Shown here: positions 46,557 through 55,703 of the stretch, piece by piece
How positions within the stretch are numbered: position 1 is the stretch's first letter
How the letters are laid out: each line of letters opens with the position of its first letter
Assembly (NCBI RefSeq): GCF_002079305.1
Contig: NZ_CP015040.1
Coordinates: 1 to 64,000 of the forward strand
From: Rhodovulum sp. P5
Lineage (GTDB): Bacteria > Pseudomonadota > Alphaproteobacteria > Rhodobacterales > Rhodobacteraceae
Length of the DNA stretch: 64,000 bases
Direction of reading: 5' to 3'
Program-made: the position numbers and the translations under genes
Notes under the pieces: model-generated
Told to the model about the DNA's origin: nothing
Database searches by the model: none
The model's input: only the letters and a program-made list of their open reading frames with translations

Positions 46557-47978
46557 CTAGACCTTTCCGGCCTTCAGGTCGGCTTCGGCCCGGCTCAGCG
46601 CATCGCCGAGAATGCTGACGATGCGATCGATATCCGCCCGGTCGATGATCAGCGGCGGCGACAGGATGCACAGGTTTTCATAGGGCCGGACCAAGAGCCC
46701 CGCCTCCTGGCAATAGGCATCGACGCGCGCGGCCAGCGCCATGTTGGCGGCATTCGGCCCCGGCTCTGCGCCCGTCCAGCATTCGACACAGGCCATCAGG
46801 TGATCGCCGCGCACGGTGTAGACGATGTCGGAGCCGCGCAAGGCGCGCAGACGGTCGATGAAATAGGGGCCGACATCGCGCACATGGCCACAGATGTCCT
46901 CCTGTTCCATGATCTCGATATTGGCCAGTGCCACGGCACAGGCGACGGGATGGCCCGAATAGGTGAACCCGTTGGAAAAGACCGGTTTGTCGGCGGGCGC
47001 AGACTCGGCCATCGACGCCGCGATCCGGTCGGAAATCAGCACCGCGCCAAGCGGCTGATAGCCCGAGGTCAGCCCCTTGGCGGTGATCAGCATGTCGGGT
47101 TGAATCCCGAAGCGCACGTCCGACGCGAAGAAATGGCCAAGCCGGCCAAAGCCCGTCACGACCTCGTCGGAAATATACAGAATGCCATGCTTGCGGCAGA
47201 GATCGAAGGTCGCCTTCTGATAACCTTCGGGCGGGGTCAGCACGCCCCCCGAGGCAAGGATCGGTTCGGCGATGAAACAGGCGATGTTCTCGGCCCCGAT
47301 CCGGGCGATCTCGGCCTCCATCTCGTCGAGCAACGCACCCAGCTTTTCGGGCGCGGACAGGGGCGACCGGTCCGGGTCGTAGCCCGGGCTCGACAGGTGG
47401 TGAACGAAATCGCTTTCATACTGAAACAGCGTCCGGTCGGCCGATTTGCCGGACAGCGACTGCGTCAGATAGGTGCCGCCGTGATAGGCATTGATGCGGG
47501 ACAGCACATGCCGTTTTTCAGGCTGCCCGAGGGCCGCGAAATGATAATGGGCAATCCGGATGGCCGACTCCACCGCCGTGGACCCGCAGGTGGTGAAATG
47601 CACCCGGTTCAGATCGCCCGGCGCAAGCGTGGCAAGACGTTCGGCCAGCCGTGCCGCCGGTTCGCTGGAGACATCCCCGAAGGGCGTGTAATAGGCCATC
47701 TGCCGGGCCTGGTCGGCCATCGCCTCGGCCAGTTCCTCGCGCCCGTAGCCCAGTGTCATGCACCACATGCCGCCAATGGCATCAAGGTAAGTTTTGCCGT
47801 CGCTGTCTTTGACCCGCACACCCTTGGCCGAACTGATCACCAGTGCGTGCTGGTCCCCCAGACTGCTGAGATCGGCCCATGGATGCAGGACATGGCGCGC
47901 ATCCGCCTGCGGGGCCGGGCGCGCCGCCGCACCCTTCAGGTTGACGGGTTCAGGGGCTGTTTCAACCACTAACGCCAT
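46557..47978 (-). CDS. Class III aminotransferase, probable DMSP-amine aminotransferase
   Basis: 473-aa fold-I PLP enzyme of the omega-aminotransferase group. Characteristic parts are GGMWCMTLGYGREELAEAM, FTTCGSTAVESAIRIAHYH (phosphate contacts), SDEVVTGFGRLG (cofactor Asp, near 271) and LITAKGLTSGY, with the PLP Lys at about 301. First gene of the five-gene same-strand run. Omega-aminotransferases act on terminal amines with pyruvate or similar acceptors, fitting deamination of DMSP-amine to the aldehyde. Specificity is inferred from cluster content only. Confidence 0.85.
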   Translation of the reverse strand: MALVVETAPEPVNLKGAAARPAPQADARHVLHPWADLSSLGDQHALVISSAKGVRVKDSDGKTYLDAIGGMWCMTLGYGREELAEAMADQARQMAYYTPFGDVSSEPAARLAERLATLAPGDLNRVHFTTCGSTAVESAIRIAHYHFAALGQPEKRHVLSRINAYHGGTYLTQSLSGKSADRTLFQYESDFVHHLSSPGYDPDRSPLSAPEKLGALLDEMEAEIARIGAENIACFIAEPILASGGVLTPPEGYQKATFDLCRKHGILYISDEVVTGFGRLGHFFASDVRFGIQPDMLITAKGLTSGYQPLGAVLISDRIAASMAESAPADKPVFSNGFTYSGHPVACAVALANIEIMEQEDICGHVRDVGPYFIDRLRALRGSDIVYTVRGDHLMACVECWTGAEPGPNAANMALAARVDAYCQEAGLLVRPYENLCILSPPLIIDRADIDRIVSILGDALSRAEADLKAGKV

Positions 47979-48558
47979 TTAGCTCATGCCTTCCGGTTTC
48001 GCGCCGCGCGCGATTTCCTGATTTTCCGGCCTCCCCGAGGCCTGCCATGATCAATGCGACCGCAAAGGCGCCTGACGCGCCGAGTGTGATACGACCGGCG
48101 GGCCCGGGGGCTCTCCACCTGAAATCACGAGGCCGCTGTCGAGGAGTCCGCCGCGCGTGCCTTTCGGCAACTTCGCCTGGGCGATCTCCTCGAAGTTCTC
48201 GTCCTCACCATACAGGCTCGCCCGCCTGACTGAAGCTGCGGCCCCAAAGATTTCTCATCTGCGGCAGCACAAACCACAAAATCGGCACATTTGCCCAATT
48301 TGCGAGCGGGATGCGAGGATTTCAGGCCGGTCCGGGGTTCGTCTTCGGCAGCCGCGCAGCGCAAAGCGCTCTACAACGATCAGCAGCGGTCGGACAACGG
48401 CCCGGAAAGCCCCGGCAGTCCGGGAAATTGTTCTTCGCGTTCCAACAGGGCCGCTGGCATGCCACGGATTGGCGTCGGGCCTGCTTACGCCTTCATGATC
48501 ACGACCCCGATGGCGATGAGCGCCGCCGAGGTCCACCGCCACCGGCCGTGAACCCGGC
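47979..48558. other. Degenerate intergenic region upstream of the DMSP-type operon
   Basis: No intact gene. It should hold the promoter of the aminotransferase-led operon close to 47979-48060. The remaining sequence gives only short interrupted frames and leads into a LysR remnant, so it looks like decayed coding DNA. Confidence 0.45.
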
Positions 48559-48738
48559 CCTCTTCCGAAGCAAATCCAGATCGCACCCGACATCCTGGTC
48601 CGCGATGACCTGACCGCGGGGCGGCTTGTAGCCCCATTCGGTTTCGTGCCGTCGGGCATGTCCTATGTCGCGCTACGGCCGGCGGGGCGAAACGCGGATG
48701 CGGAAACGTTTGTCGACTGGCTCTGCAAGGCCGACTGA
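48559..48738 (+). pseudogene. C-terminal remnant of a LysR (GcvA-like) regulator
   Basis: The plus-strand frame ending at the TGA 48736-48738 reads IQIAPDILVRDDLTAGRLVA, PFGFVPSGMSYVALRPAGRN and FVDWLCKAD. That is the end of a LysR-family effector-binding domain (GRLV-P-F ... DWL). No N-terminal DNA-binding part is found upstream, only broken frames, so the gene is a fragment. It may be the lost regulator of the divergent DMSP-type operon. Confidence 0.6.
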
Positions 48739-48789
48739 CAGAAGCGGCCGCCTTGGCGCCTCCGTTCGGGTGAAGGCCCCCTTCCCCGC

Positions 48790-49641
48790 TCAGCCGTCGA
48801 TGTCGAGGCCGAGATCCAGCACCGGGGCCGAATGGGTCAGCGCGCCGGCCGAGATATAATCCACCCCCGTCGCGGCGACTTCGGCGATCCGCGCCAGCCG
48901 CATGTTGCCGGAAGCTTCGGTGACCATCCGCCCGTTCACGCGCTTCACCGCCTCGGCCAACTGTTCCGTCGACATGTTGTCCAGCAACACCACATCGGCC
49001 CCGCCCAGCCGCAAGACGGTGTCCAGTTGGTCGAGCGTATCGACCTCCACCTCGATCTTCATCATGTGGGACGCCGCGGCGCGGGCGGCGGGCAGCACGC
49101 GCTCCAGACCGCCGCCCGCGGCGATGTGGTTGTCCTTGATCAGGATCGCGTCGGACAGATCGAACCGGTGGTTCGCGCCCCCGCCATGCAGCACCGCCTG
49201 CTTTTCGACCGTTCGCAGGCCCGGCGTGGTCTTGCGCGAACAGGTGATACGCGTTTGCGTGCCCTTGGTCTCGGCCACGAAACCCGCCGTCATCGTGGCA
49301 ATGCCCGAAAGCCGCCCGGCAAAGTTCAGCGCCACCCGCTCTGCCGCTAGGATCGCCGCGGTATCGCCGGAAATGGTCATCAATGTCTCGCCCGCGGCGC
49401 AATCCGCCCCGTCGGCCCCCGTTATCCCGATCTTCAGGCCGGGATCGATCAGGCGAAAGGCCAGCGCCGCGATGCGCAAGCCCGACACGCGGCCGGGCGT
49501 GCGGGCACGCAGATGCACCGCACAGGTGGCCGCGGCGGGAATGACGGCGCGGCTGGTCACATCGCCCTGCCGGCCGAGATCTTCCAGCAGCGCGGCGCGC
49601 ACAAGGGGTTCCAGAACCAGATCGGGCAGGGGCGGGATCAT
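48790..49641 (-). CDS. nadC: Nicotinate-nucleotide diphosphorylase (carboxylating)
   Basis: 283-aa quinolinate phosphoribosyltransferase, third step of de novo NAD synthesis. Family segments are LLEDLGRQGDVTSRAVIPAA near the start, ALNFAGRLSGIATMT, TCSRKTTPGLRTVEKQAVLH and IKDNHIAAGGG. The C-terminal VVLLDNMSTEQLAEAV and TEASGNMRL are also typical. The ATG at 49641 overlaps the nadB stop codon. Last gene of nadABC. Confidence 0.93.
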   Translation of the reverse strand: MIPPLPDLVLEPLVRAALLEDLGRQGDVTSRAVIPAAATCAVHLRARTPGRVSGLRIAALAFRLIDPGLKIGITGADGADCAAGETLMTISGDTAAILAAERVALNFAGRLSGIATMTAGFVAETKGTQTRITCSRKTTPGLRTVEKQAVLHGGGANHRFDLSDAILIKDNHIAAGGGLERVLPAARAAASHMMKIEVEVDTLDQLDTVLRLGGADVVLLDNMSTEQLAEAVKRVNGRMVTEASGNMRLARIAEVAATGVDYISAGALTHSAPVLDLGLDIDG

Positions 49642-51217
49642 GCGACACTCCTCGGGCATGGCGAGGGCCAGGCGCGGGCCTCGGCAAGGGTCAGCTGTCT
49701 GCGCAGGGCCTGTTTCGGATCCGTTTCGGGGAAATCGCGGCGGAAATGCCCGCCGCGGGACTCTTCGCGCCGAAGCGCCGCCACGGTGATCAGGGTTGCG
49801 GCCGCCGCCATGTTCTGCATCCGGTCGCAATCGGGATGCTGCGCCGCAAGGCGGGCAATCTGCGCCAGCGCATGGCAAAGCCCCCGGCCTCGCGAAGAAC
49901 GCCGACATGGTCGGTCATCACCCGGCGCAGGGCCTGCACGGTTTCGGGGTCCGGCGCCGGCGGGCCGCCGGCCTGCCAATGCAGGGCAATCTGCGGCGCG
50001 TCGGCGGCCATGCACGCCCCAAGCTCTGCCGCCAGATCGGCCGCGGCGGCGCGGCCCATCGCCAGCGCCTCCAGCAACCCGTTCGACGCCAGACGGTTCG
50101 CCCCGTGCAACCCCGTGGCCGCGGCCTCGCCACAGACCCACAGGCCGGGAAGCGAGCAGCGCCCGCGCAAATCCGTGGCCACCCCGCCCATATGGTAATG
50201 CGCCGCCGGGGCAACCGGGATCGGCTGGGTCACCGGGTCGACCCCTGCCCTGTGACAGCCCGCATAAACGGCGGGAAAGTCATCGCGGATGCGGGCGCCC
50301 AGAGCGCTGCGCGTGTCCAGCAGCGGGCGGTTGCCCGCCTGGACCTGGGCAAAGACCGCACGGGCCACCACGTCGCGCGGGGCAAGCTCGGCATCGGGAT
50401 GCGCGTCACGCATGAACCGGCGGCCGGCCCGGTCGATCAGGGTTGCCCCGGCGCCGCGCAGGGCCTCGGTCGCCAACGGCGCATATTCTCCGCCGATATC
50501 GAGTGCGGTCGGATGGAACTGCACGAATTCCGCATCGGCGACCACGGCACCGGCACGGGCAGCCATGCCCAATGCCTCGCCCCGGATCGCGGGCGGGTTG
50601 GTCGTGACCGCGAAAAGACCCGCCGCCCCGCCGCCGGCCAGCAGAACCGCAGGACAGGCGATCAGAACGGGCTGCACCGGGGCGTCTTCGGCACGGTTGA
50701 CCCAGACACCGGCCACACGGCCGCCGACCTTGTGCAGGCGGAGGACGCGAACGCCTTCCACCACCTGTACCGAGGGCGCGGCGCGCACGGCCGCAACCAG
50801 CCCTGCCATGACTTCACGCCCGGACTGATCGCCCTTGACCTTGACGATCCGCGCCGTGCTGTGGGCCGCTTCCAGCCCCAGCAGATACGCCCCGCTCCCA
50901 TCCCGGTCGAAGGGGATGCCCAGCCGGCCCAGATCCTCGATCCGCGCGCGGGCGCTGGCGGTGATCCGGTGCGCCACCTCGGGATCGACCGTGCCGGCCC
51001 CGGCCCGAACCGTATCCGCGGCATGGGCTTCGGGGCTGTCATCGGCGGCCATCGCAGCGGCGATCCCGCCCTGTGCCCAGGCCGAACTGCAGCCTTCCCC
51101 CAGCGGTGCCGGGGACAGCACCAGAACCGGGCGCGGCGCAAGCGCCAGTGCGGCCGAAAGCGCGGCAATCCCCGCCCCCACGATCACCACGCGGGGCGTT
51201 TCGACCGCCGCGGTCAT
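49638..51217 (-). CDS. nadB: L-aspartate oxidase (frameshifted)
   Basis: FAD enzyme that oxidises aspartate to iminoaspartate for NadA; about 526 aa when joined. The FAD site VVIVGAGIAALSAALAL is at the N-terminus, with SSAWAQGGIAAAM and QFHPTALDIGGEYAPLATEA following and YHMGGVATDLRGRCSLPGLW near 350. After DHVGVLREAGG the frame is lost. Adding one G to the run at 49881-49885 restores LCHALAQIARLAAQH and the NadB C-terminus ESRGGHFRRDFPETD, which overlaps nadC. It starts in the nadA stop codon (ATGA). Confidence 0.88.
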
Positions 51218-52257
51218 TTCGCCTTGCCGATGTCGATCATTCGTTCGACGGCGCGGCGGGCCGGCGCGACCAGTTCGGGCGCAACCGTCACTTCGCCGCG
51301 CAGGTCATGCAGGCAGGCGAGGATCTTTTCCAGCGTGATCTTCTGCATGTGGGGGCACAGGTTGCAGGGCTTGGTCAGGGCCACCTCGGGCAGCTCTGCC
51401 GCCACATTTGCCGCCATCGAGCATTCGGTGATCAAAAGCGCGCTGTCGGGCCGGCGGCTGCGCAACCAGTCGATCATCGCGGCGGTCGAGCCCGCGAAAT
51501 CGGCCTCGTCCACCACTTCGGGCGGGCATTCGGGATGGGCAATCAGCGTCGCGCCGGGGTTGGCGGCACGCCATGCGCGCAACTCTTCTGGGGTAAAGCG
51601 TTCATGCACCTCGCACGACCCACCGGCCGGGATGACCCGCTTGGAGCTCTGCCGGGCGATATTGGCGGCAAGATAGCGGTCGGGCGTCATGATGACGGTG
51701 TCGCCCGGCATCGCCTCGACCACCTGCAGCGCGTTGGCCGAGGTACAGCACACATCCGACGCCGCCTTGATCGCCGCGGGGGTGTTGACATAGCACACCA
51801 CCGCCGCGCCGGGATGCGCCGCGCGCAGCGCCGCAATCTCGTCAAGGCTGGCCGCCTCGGCCAGAGAGCAGCCGGCCGTCGCATCGGGGATCAGCACCGT
51901 CTTGTCGGGGTTCAGAACCTTGGAGGTTTCGGCCATGAAATGCACCCCGGCCTGCACGATCACCTCAGCCTCGGTGCACGTTGCCGCCAGCGCCAGTTGC
52001 AGACTGTCGCCAACAATATCGGAAACGCCATGATAGATTTCGGGCGGCATATAGCTGTGGCCCAGGATCACCGCGTTCCTTTCGACCTTCAGCCGGTCAA
52101 TCGCCACGATATAGGGGGCATGACGCGCCCAGTCTTCCGGCGGGATGACATGGGCCACACGGGCATAACGGTCGCGCGTGGCCTCGAACGCTTCGGCAGA
52201 GGGCCGAAGGTCATAGGCATCGGTCAGCATCCCCGAAGTGAGGCTGGTGTCGAACAT
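51214..52257 (-). CDS. nadA: Quinolinate synthase A
   Basis: 347-aa 4Fe-4S enzyme that condenses iminoaspartate and dihydroxyacetone phosphate to quinolinate. Typical segments are VILGHSYMPPEIYHGVSDIV, VIVQAGVHFMAETSKVLNPD, KTVLIPDATAGCSLAEA (cluster Cys), IAHPECPPEVVDEADFAGST (second Cys) and KPCNLCPHMQKITLEKI (third Cys region). First gene of nadABC; each gene overlaps the next by ATGA, so the three are translationally coupled. Confidence 0.94.
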   Translation of the reverse strand: MFDTSLTSGMLTDAYDLRPSAEAFEATRDRYARVAHVIPPEDWARHAPYIVAIDRLKVERNAVILGHSYMPPEIYHGVSDIVGDSLQLALAATCTEAEVIVQAGVHFMAETSKVLNPDKTVLIPDATAGCSLAEAASLDEIAALRAAHPGAAVVCYVNTPAAIKAASDVCCTSANALQVVEAMPGDTVIMTPDRYLAANIARQSSKRVIPAGGSCEVHERFTPEELRAWRAANPGATLIAHPECPPEVVDEADFAGSTAAMIDWLRSRRPDSALLITECSMAANVAAELPEVALTKPCNLCPHMQKITLEKILACLHDLRGEVTVAPELVAPARRAVERMIDIGKAK

Positions 52258-52475
52258 TGCTGAATCCTCCCGATTTGAACCGGCATCGCTAATGCGCCTT
52301 AAGCGTGCAGTCCACAGCCACGGGGTGCGACGCTGCGGCGCAGGGCGGCATAGTGCCCGCAGGCGCGGCCTTCAGAATCCAATCCCCATGGATCGCTGCA
52401 TCGACGAAAACTGGGCCTGAGGGTCAGAACGCATTGAGTTCGGCTGCGTCCCTGAGAATGGCGGGCAACCGCAGT

Positions 52476-52862
52476 TCACAGAGCCAGAACCGGCCCGCCA
52501 TAGGCGGCAAGCCGCGTGTCGGCTGTCAGCAGACGCATCCCCTCGGCCGCGGCCTGCGCAACCAGCATCCGGTCGAACGGGTCGCGATGCAGGGCCGGCA
52601 ACGTGGCAAGGCCCAGAACATGCCGTCCCTCCACCGGCAGTTCACGATACCCGCTGGCGATCAGTCCCGCGCGCAGCGTTCCGGGATCGGTCCGAAAATC
52701 GGGCCGGTCGAGGGCACGCTTGATCGCCACCTCCCACAGGCTCGCCACGCTGAACCACAGCGAATTGGCCGGGTCCTTGATCAGCGCGTCGGCCGCGGGG
52801 TTCGGCACGGAATCGCGCCCCGCCACCCACAGCAGGTAATGCGTATCAAGCAGCAGGTTCAC
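52476..52862 (-). CDS. vapC: PIN-domain toxin, VapC family (second copy)
   Basis: 128 aa. MNLLLDTHYLLWVAGRDSVP, SLWEVAIKRALDR and LHRDPFDRMLVAQAAAEGMR with TADTRLAAY give the PIN acidic residues in order. It belongs to the COG3744-type VapC group and differs clearly from the toxin at 40583. It overlaps its antitoxin by ATGA. As a plasmid-borne pair next to the partition genes, it would contribute to replicon retention. Confidence 0.88.
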   Translation of the reverse strand: MNLLLDTHYLLWVAGRDSVPNPAADALIKDPANSLWFSVASLWEVAIKRALDRPDFRTDPGTLRAGLIASGYRELPVEGRHVLGLATLPALHRDPFDRMLVAQAAAEGMRLLTADTRLAAYGGPVLAL

Positions 52863-53104
52863 CGGGCTCCGTCCGATCCCTCGAACAGCGCGGCGATCTC
52901 ATCCTCGCCCAGGCGGTCGAAATCCTCGGGGCAGTCGACCTGCCCTTTTAGAAAGCCGGTACGCTGCGGCGGCACCTCTTCGATCATCGTGACCTTGACC
53001 AGCGGCTTGCCCGCGCGCGCGATCACGAAGGGTTCGCCCTGCAGCGCGCCTTCGATGAGACGCGACAGATGCGTCTTGGCCTCGTGCATGTTGACGGTCT
53101 TCAT
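52859..53104 (-). CDS. Antitoxin, Phd/YefM family (second pair)
   Basis: 81 aa, MKTVNMHEAKTHLSRLIEGA then RAGKPLVKVTMIEEVPP, the usual Phd/YefM N-terminal fold. The acidic tail PEDFDRLGEDEIAALFEG would wrap the toxin. ATG at 53104; it overlaps the toxin gene start. Confidence 0.85.
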   Translation of the reverse strand: MKTVNMHEAKTHLSRLIEGALQGEPFVIARAGKPLVKVTMIEEVPPQRTGFLKGQVDCPEDFDRLGEDEIAALFEGSDGAR

Positions 53105-53250
53105 CGCGCCCTCCGGACTTGGTCCACTCAACTTAGTTTGCCGGGGCCGCTGGCGCAATCCTCGCCCGCGCCTGCGCGCCTTGGCGACGCGGGCGAAGAA
53201 CGGATCGCGCCAGCGCCCCGGTCGGTCGCCAAATGCAACGATGTCTGAGT

Positions 53251-53340
53251 GCTGAAAAAAGGAATGGCGCTGGCTAGGGAGGAGAGCAGCCAGCGCCATT
53301 TGACCACGGGTCTATCAGGGAGGAGATAAAACCCTTGGGT
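53251..53340 (-). ncRNA. Cuckoo/CcsR-type small RNA with two anti-Shine-Dalgarno hairpin loops
   Basis: On the minus strand, two consecutive hairpins each expose CTCCTCCCT in the loop. The first is GGGTTTTATC-TCCTCCC-TGATAGACCC (about 53309-53335). The second has a perfect 13-bp stem (AATGGCGCTGGCT at 53288-53300 with AGCCAGCGCCATT at 53263-53275), directly followed by CCTTTTTT, an intrinsic terminator. This is the signature of the CCUCCUCCC-motif RNAs (CcsR/cuckoo family) of Rhodobacteraceae, stress-related RNAs with anti-SD-like loops. The 5' end is not defined. It lies downstream of parB on the same strand and could also be released from that transcript. Confidence 0.7.
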
Positions 53341-53490
53341 GGTTCATGCCGGGTTCTGCGCGTGCACACAACGCCCGAACGCCCATGCCCGCCATGCGTC
53401 TGGCGCAACCCTTGGGCGAAGACGCGCTATTGGTGCATGACAGCGGGATAATATTCGGCAACCCATTGGGATTGTTTCACTTTCCGCACT
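53341..53490. other. Spacer between the small RNA and the parB-side palindrome
   Basis: 150 bases without a gene. It probably contains the promoter of the small RNA on the minus strand; TATTAT at about 53449-53454 is a possible -10 element, but no firm promoter can be named. Confidence 0.35.
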
Positions 53491-53506
53491 ATTGCCAATT
53501 GGCAAT
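53491..53506. promoter_or_regulatory. parS-like palindrome, parB side
   Basis: ATTGCCAATTGGCAAT, a perfect 16-bp palindrome touching the parB stop codon. The bases before it (CTTTCCGCACT) match those before the copy at 57407 (CTTTCCGCGCT), so a conserved segment of almost 30 bases is shared. Likely the centromere bound by ParB. Confidence 0.7.
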
Positions 53507-54504
53507 CAGCCTTTCGCCCGGCTTTCCAGAAACTGTTCAAACGCGGCCCGCAGCGCCCGGTCGGACAGGTTGCGGTCGAATTCAAGCTGGATTCGGTTGC
53601 CCTTGCGCCGCATCTGCACACCGCTTTCCCCCGGCGCGCGGCGAAAGACCCGCTCCGCCGCCTTGCGCTCTTTCGGGGGCTGCGCCGCCGCCTTCAGCCG
53701 TGCAACGACCTTCGGCGCGGGGATCGCGGCCCCCTGCCCTGCCCGCGCCGCCGCCTGTTCCTGCGCCAGACGGTCGGCTTCGGCGATGATCGCCGCCCGG
53801 CCCTCTTCCGTGGCCATCAGCGGTTTAAGCTGCCGGGCATGCAGTTCCTTCACCTCCCGGATCGAGGCAAAGGCTGCCACGAGCTCGGGTTCCAGCCGCG
53901 CAAGGCCCAGATAGCGCGACAGCCATGCGGGCGATACCTGCAGCCGTTCCGCCATCAGCTTTTGCTGGCCGCCATAGAACCGCTCCAGCGCGCCGGCATA
54001 ATCCCGCGCGCGTTCGAGATCCGAGATATCTTCGCGGTCCCGGTTCTCGATATCGGCGAGGCGGAACGCCTCTTCATCGGTCAGCTCCCGTTCCTCGATC
54101 AGGTAGCGGAACTGGGGATAGTGGTTGGCGCGAAGCCAGGTGATCGCGAAATGCCGCCGGGCCCCGCAGATCACCTCGAACTCAGGGCCTTCCCCTTCAT
54201 GGGCCGGGCGCAGCCGCCGGACGACGGCGGGAAATTCCTGCTGGCCCTGGGCGATGATCCCGTCGATCAGGTCGCGGCAGTTGGCCTCGGTCAGCAGGTC
54301 ATAGGCGCGGTTGTGCCCCTCCCACATCACGCAGGTCGCCGGGTCGACCAGTCGCAGCACCTTTTCCTGCCGCCCGCCCCCGGCCTGTTCGGCCAGCGCG
54401 GACGAACGTTTGAGAAACCGCGCCGGCCCCTTGTCCCGGGCGGGGGCGTCCGCCTCGATCCCTTTCAGCACATCGTCGAAAATGGCGTCATGGCGTTTGC
54501 TCAC
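53506..54504 (-). CDS. parB: ParB/RepB-family plasmid partition protein
   Basis: 332-aa centromere-binding protein. The ParB N-terminal domain contains the CTP-binding GARRHFAITWLR and LADIENRDREDISDLERARD. The central helix-turn-helix is KLMAERLQVSPAWLSRYLGL, and a basic C-terminal region ends LEFDRNLSDRALRAAFEQFL. The start is GTG at 54504, overlapping the parA stop as GTGA; the longer upstream frame lies inside parA. It works with ParA and the two flanking palindromes to segregate the replicon. Confidence 0.9.
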   Translation of the reverse strand: MSKRHDAIFDDVLKGIEADAPARDKGPARFLKRSSALAEQAGGGRQEKVLRLVDPATCVMWEGHNRAYDLLTEANCRDLIDGIIAQGQQEFPAVVRRLRPAHEGEGPEFEVICGARRHFAITWLRANHYPQFRYLIEERELTDEEAFRLADIENRDREDISDLERARDYAGALERFYGGQQKLMAERLQVSPAWLSRYLGLARLEPELVAAFASIREVKELHARQLKPLMATEEGRAAIIAEADRLAQEQAAARAGQGAAIPAPKVVARLKAAAQPPKERKAAERVFRRAPGESGVQMRRKGNRIQLEFDRNLSDRALRAAFEQFLESRAKG

Positions 54505-55703
54505 AGGATGCCCTCCTTTCTCAGTGCCGCGTGATGGCTGGGCCATGTCTTGCGGATCAGCGTCTCGATCTCGCGGCCCACCGCATCCAGATAGGCGCGG
54601 CAGCGCTTGTGCGTGTCGGTGCGGGTGGCCGGCCCGGTCAGTTCGTAAACGCTCATCAAATTGGCCGACGCGTTGTCGATTTCCGCGGAATCCTTCAGCA
54701 CCGCCTGAAGGATGTCTTGCGGGAACACCGCCTCCATCACCCGCTTGATGGCCTGATGCGCGCCCTTCTGGTCGTTCATCTTGGTCGCAAGGATCTTGAC
54801 GAAGTGATACCCCCGCGCGCCCCCATGTTCGGCCAGTTCGTTCAACGTCGCGCCCATCATCTTGAGGAAATGCGCGGTCGATCCGAAATCGATGTTGTTC
54901 GGCGGCGCCGGGATGATCAGCGCATTGGCCGCCCGCAGCACCGACAGGGAAATCATCCCCAGCGCCGGCGGCGGGTCCAGCAGGATCACGTCGAACTGGT
55001 CGGCGATGGTGGCGATGCCGTCGCGCAGCCGGTCCAGCACGAAGGTCTGTTCGCGCATCATCCGCGCGGCGAATTCGTATTCCGCATCGTACAGCCCAAG
55101 GTTGGACGGGATCAGCGCGATCCCCGGCCAATAGGTGGCGCGCAACGCGTAATGCAGGGTCTGCGGCCCACCGTGGCGGAAGAAGGGGTAAAGCGTGTCC
55201 TCGTCTTCATCCACATCCACGTCGGGGTTCAGACCGAAGACCGAGGTGGTCGACCCCTGGCTGTCGCAATCGATGACGCAGACGCGATAGCCCTTCAGCG
55301 CCAGGTATTGCGCCAGGTGGATCACCACCGTCGACTTGCCCACGCCGCCCTTGAAGTTCTGCACCGCCAGCACCGTGGCCGGGTCCCCGTCCCCGCGGCG
55401 CGGCAAGGTTCCGAAAACCTCGCGCATGCGGTTGACCTCGGCCAGGCTATAGCCAAGCCGCCGCCCGGTATCGGGGTCCTTTTCCGGTTGCGGCAGACGG
55501 CCGTCGTTTTCCGCATCGCGGATCGCCTTTTCCGTGCGCCCCACCATCTCGGCGGCGGAGCGGACGTTGAACCGCAAATCCAGCCGCTTTTCGCGGCCCG
55601 GCGCAAAGACCCGTTCGCGAAGCCGGGTGATCACCGTATCCGCGCGCGATGCCAGCGCATCGATCTCGTCAAGGGTGACGGGAAAATCCGTGTGCTCCGT
55701 CAT
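54501..55703 (-). CDS. parA: ParA-family plasmid partition ATPase
   Basis: About 400 aa. An N-terminal helix-turn-helix-type extension (RSAAEMVGRTEKAIRDAEND) shows it is a large, autoregulating ParA (type Ia). The deviant Walker A is NFKGGVGKSTVVIHLAQYLA, with DCDSQGSTTSVFGL and ILLDPPPALGM (Walker B) following. The ATG at 55703 follows GAGGCAGG; in-frame ATGs at 55733 and 55757 are alternatives. The same strand carries parB. A divergent rep gene and iterons lie on its 5' side, the arrangement of RepA/RepB-type replicons in Rhodobacterales. Confidence 0.9.
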   Translation of the reverse strand: MTEHTDFPVTLDEIDALASRADTVITRLRERVFAPGREKRLDLRFNVRSAAEMVGRTEKAIRDAENDGRLPQPEKDPDTGRRLGYSLAEVNRMREVFGTLPRRGDGDPATVLAVQNFKGGVGKSTVVIHLAQYLALKGYRVCVIDCDSQGSTTSVFGLNPDVDVDEDEDTLYPFFRHGGPQTLHYALRATYWPGIALIPSNLGLYDAEYEFAARMMREQTFVLDRLRDGIATIADQFDVILLDPPPALGMISLSVLRAANALIIPAPPNNIDFGSTAHFLKMMGATLNELAEHGGARGYHFVKILATKMNDQKGAHQAIKRVMEAVFPQDILQAVLKDSAEIDNASANLMSVYELTGPATRTDTHKRCRAYLDAVGREIETLIRKTWPSHHAALRKEGIL

